NCBI RefSeq assembly: GCF_002197685.1
Contig: NZ_NBBI01000001.1
Span: forward strand, 971,730-1,035,729
DNA length: 64,000 bases
Source: Sphingomonas dokdonensis
Lineage (GTDB): Bacteria > Pseudomonadota > Alphaproteobacteria > Sphingomonadales > Sphingomonadaceae
Reading direction: 5' to 3'
Position 1 is the first letter of the stretch. Every line of letters begins with the position of its first letter. Position numbers and translations under genes: made by a program. The notes beneath the pieces were generated by a model that was not told the DNA's origin, did no database searches, and worked only from the letters and a program-made list of their open reading frames with translations. Shown here piece after piece: positions 63,772-64,000 of the stretch.

Positions 63772-64000
63772 GCGCAGACCTGTTAGCGCGCCTTATCGCC
63801 GCTGGCACGCCCGCCGATCTGATCGGCGAAGTGGCGATGCTCGCTGCGCGAGCGGAGGCAGCAACGGCGGCGATCGAAGGCCGTCGCGCGAAAGATCGCG
63901 CGCGGCAGCAGGCCCGTCGCGAAGACCTGTCACGTGACGTCACGTTAGGTCACGAGACGTCACGTGAAACCGCGGACGAACCCGCCCCCTCTCCCCCTCC
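63768..64000 (+). CDS. N-terminal part of a phage gene (possible replication protein)
   Basis: Open from the ATG at 63768 to the right edge (77 codons seen). Helical, Ala/Arg-rich N-terminus (DLLARLIAAGTPADLIGEV; RRAKDRARQQARRE), then a linker SRDVTLGHETSRET and a Pro-rich stretch. The linker-coding DNA consists of four 10-bp repeats. Position at the end of the replication module makes an initiator plausible, but the informative part lies outside. Confidence 0.55.
   Translation, partial: MSADLLARLIAAGTPADLIGEVAMLAARAEAATAAIEGRRAKDRARQQARREDLSRDVTLGHETSRETADEPAPSPP
63929..63968. repeat. Four tandem 10-bp GTCACG repeats (iteron-like)
   Basis: GTCACGTGAC, GTCACGTTAG, GTCACGAGAC and GTCACGTGAA follow each other without gaps (63929, 63939, 63949, 63959). 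The invariant GTCACG recurs once per helical turn. Because 10 is not a multiple of 3, the repeat is not dictated by a peptide repeat, which argues for a DNA function such as an initiator-binding site inside its own gene, as in lambda O. Confidence 0.7.

Larger units (their letters stand above)
51559..64000. mobile_element. Temperate prophage, left part (continues past window)
   Basis: From tRNA-Lys to the right edge all genes are phage-like and tightly packed: integrase, excisionase-like protein, SNase, leftward early operon, S24 repressor with operators, Cro-like gene and a replication/modification module. Gene order and divergent promoters copy the lambdoid early region. No capsid, tail or lysis genes are within the window, so intactness is unknown. 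Confidence 0.93.

Overview
The window reads as high-GC alphaproteobacterial chromosome, most likely a sphingomonad (Sphingomonas or a close relative). The evidence is the gene repertoire and order (rpsB-tsf-pyrH-frr-uppS-cdsA-dxr-rseP-bamA; mreBCD-mrdA-rodA), an atypical DivL kinase, AddAB instead of RecBCD, direct-repeat LexA boxes of the GAAC-N7-GAAC type, and a C-terminally extended bL9. The assignment rests on content and style, not on a database comparison.

Layout. 1-10077 (minus strand): translation, isoprenoid, phospholipid and envelope-assembly cluster from rpsB down to bamA, which runs off the left edge. 10224-10643 (plus): a small membrane-protein gene behind a promoter carrying two LexA boxes. 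10579-12179 (minus): pssA and psd, the phosphatidylserine-to-phosphatidylethanolamine route. 12295-17492 (plus): icd, a Kef-type antiporter, a GT4 glycosyltransferase and a lipoprotein. 17636-21379 (minus): secA and two small exported proteins. 21531-23560 (plus): argJ and an inositol-phosphatase-family gene. 23561-41002 (minus): trxA; addA-addB; murU-amgK-tsaE-divL; mltG; fabF-acpP-fabG-fabD; and a membrane glycosyltransferase. 41197-42900 (plus): an RcnB-like protein and rpsF-rpsR-rplI. 43084-45585 (minus): ohr with an operator-like palindrome, and mutL. 45727-51400 (plus): the rod-shape operon mreB-mreC-mreD-mrdA-rodA.

From tRNA-Lys(CTT) at 51483-51558 to the right edge lies the left part of a temperate prophage integrated at the tRNA. 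Its plan resembles lambda. A leftward early operon (HNH protein, small proteins, nucleoside 2-deoxyribosyltransferase-like and MazG-like proteins, SNase-like nuclease, excisionase-like protein) leads to the integrase next to the tRNA. An S24 self-cleaving repressor is bracketed by two operator clusters sharing the dyad TTACG-N5-CGTAA. The rightward operon starts with a Cro-like gene and continues into a replication/DNA-modification module: a helicase-methyltransferase fusion, a GapR (DUF2312) homologue, a phage-encoded sliding clamp, a Cys-rich zinc-ribbon protein, a VRR-NUC nuclease, and a truncated gene holding four 10-bp iteron-like repeats. The prophage continues past base 64000, so its right end and structural genes are not visible.

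The most interesting items are the prophage replication/modification module and its operator logic, the SOS-controlled small membrane protein, and the DivL homologue, whose phospho-acceptor His is Tyr566 and whose ATP-binding motifs are degraded.
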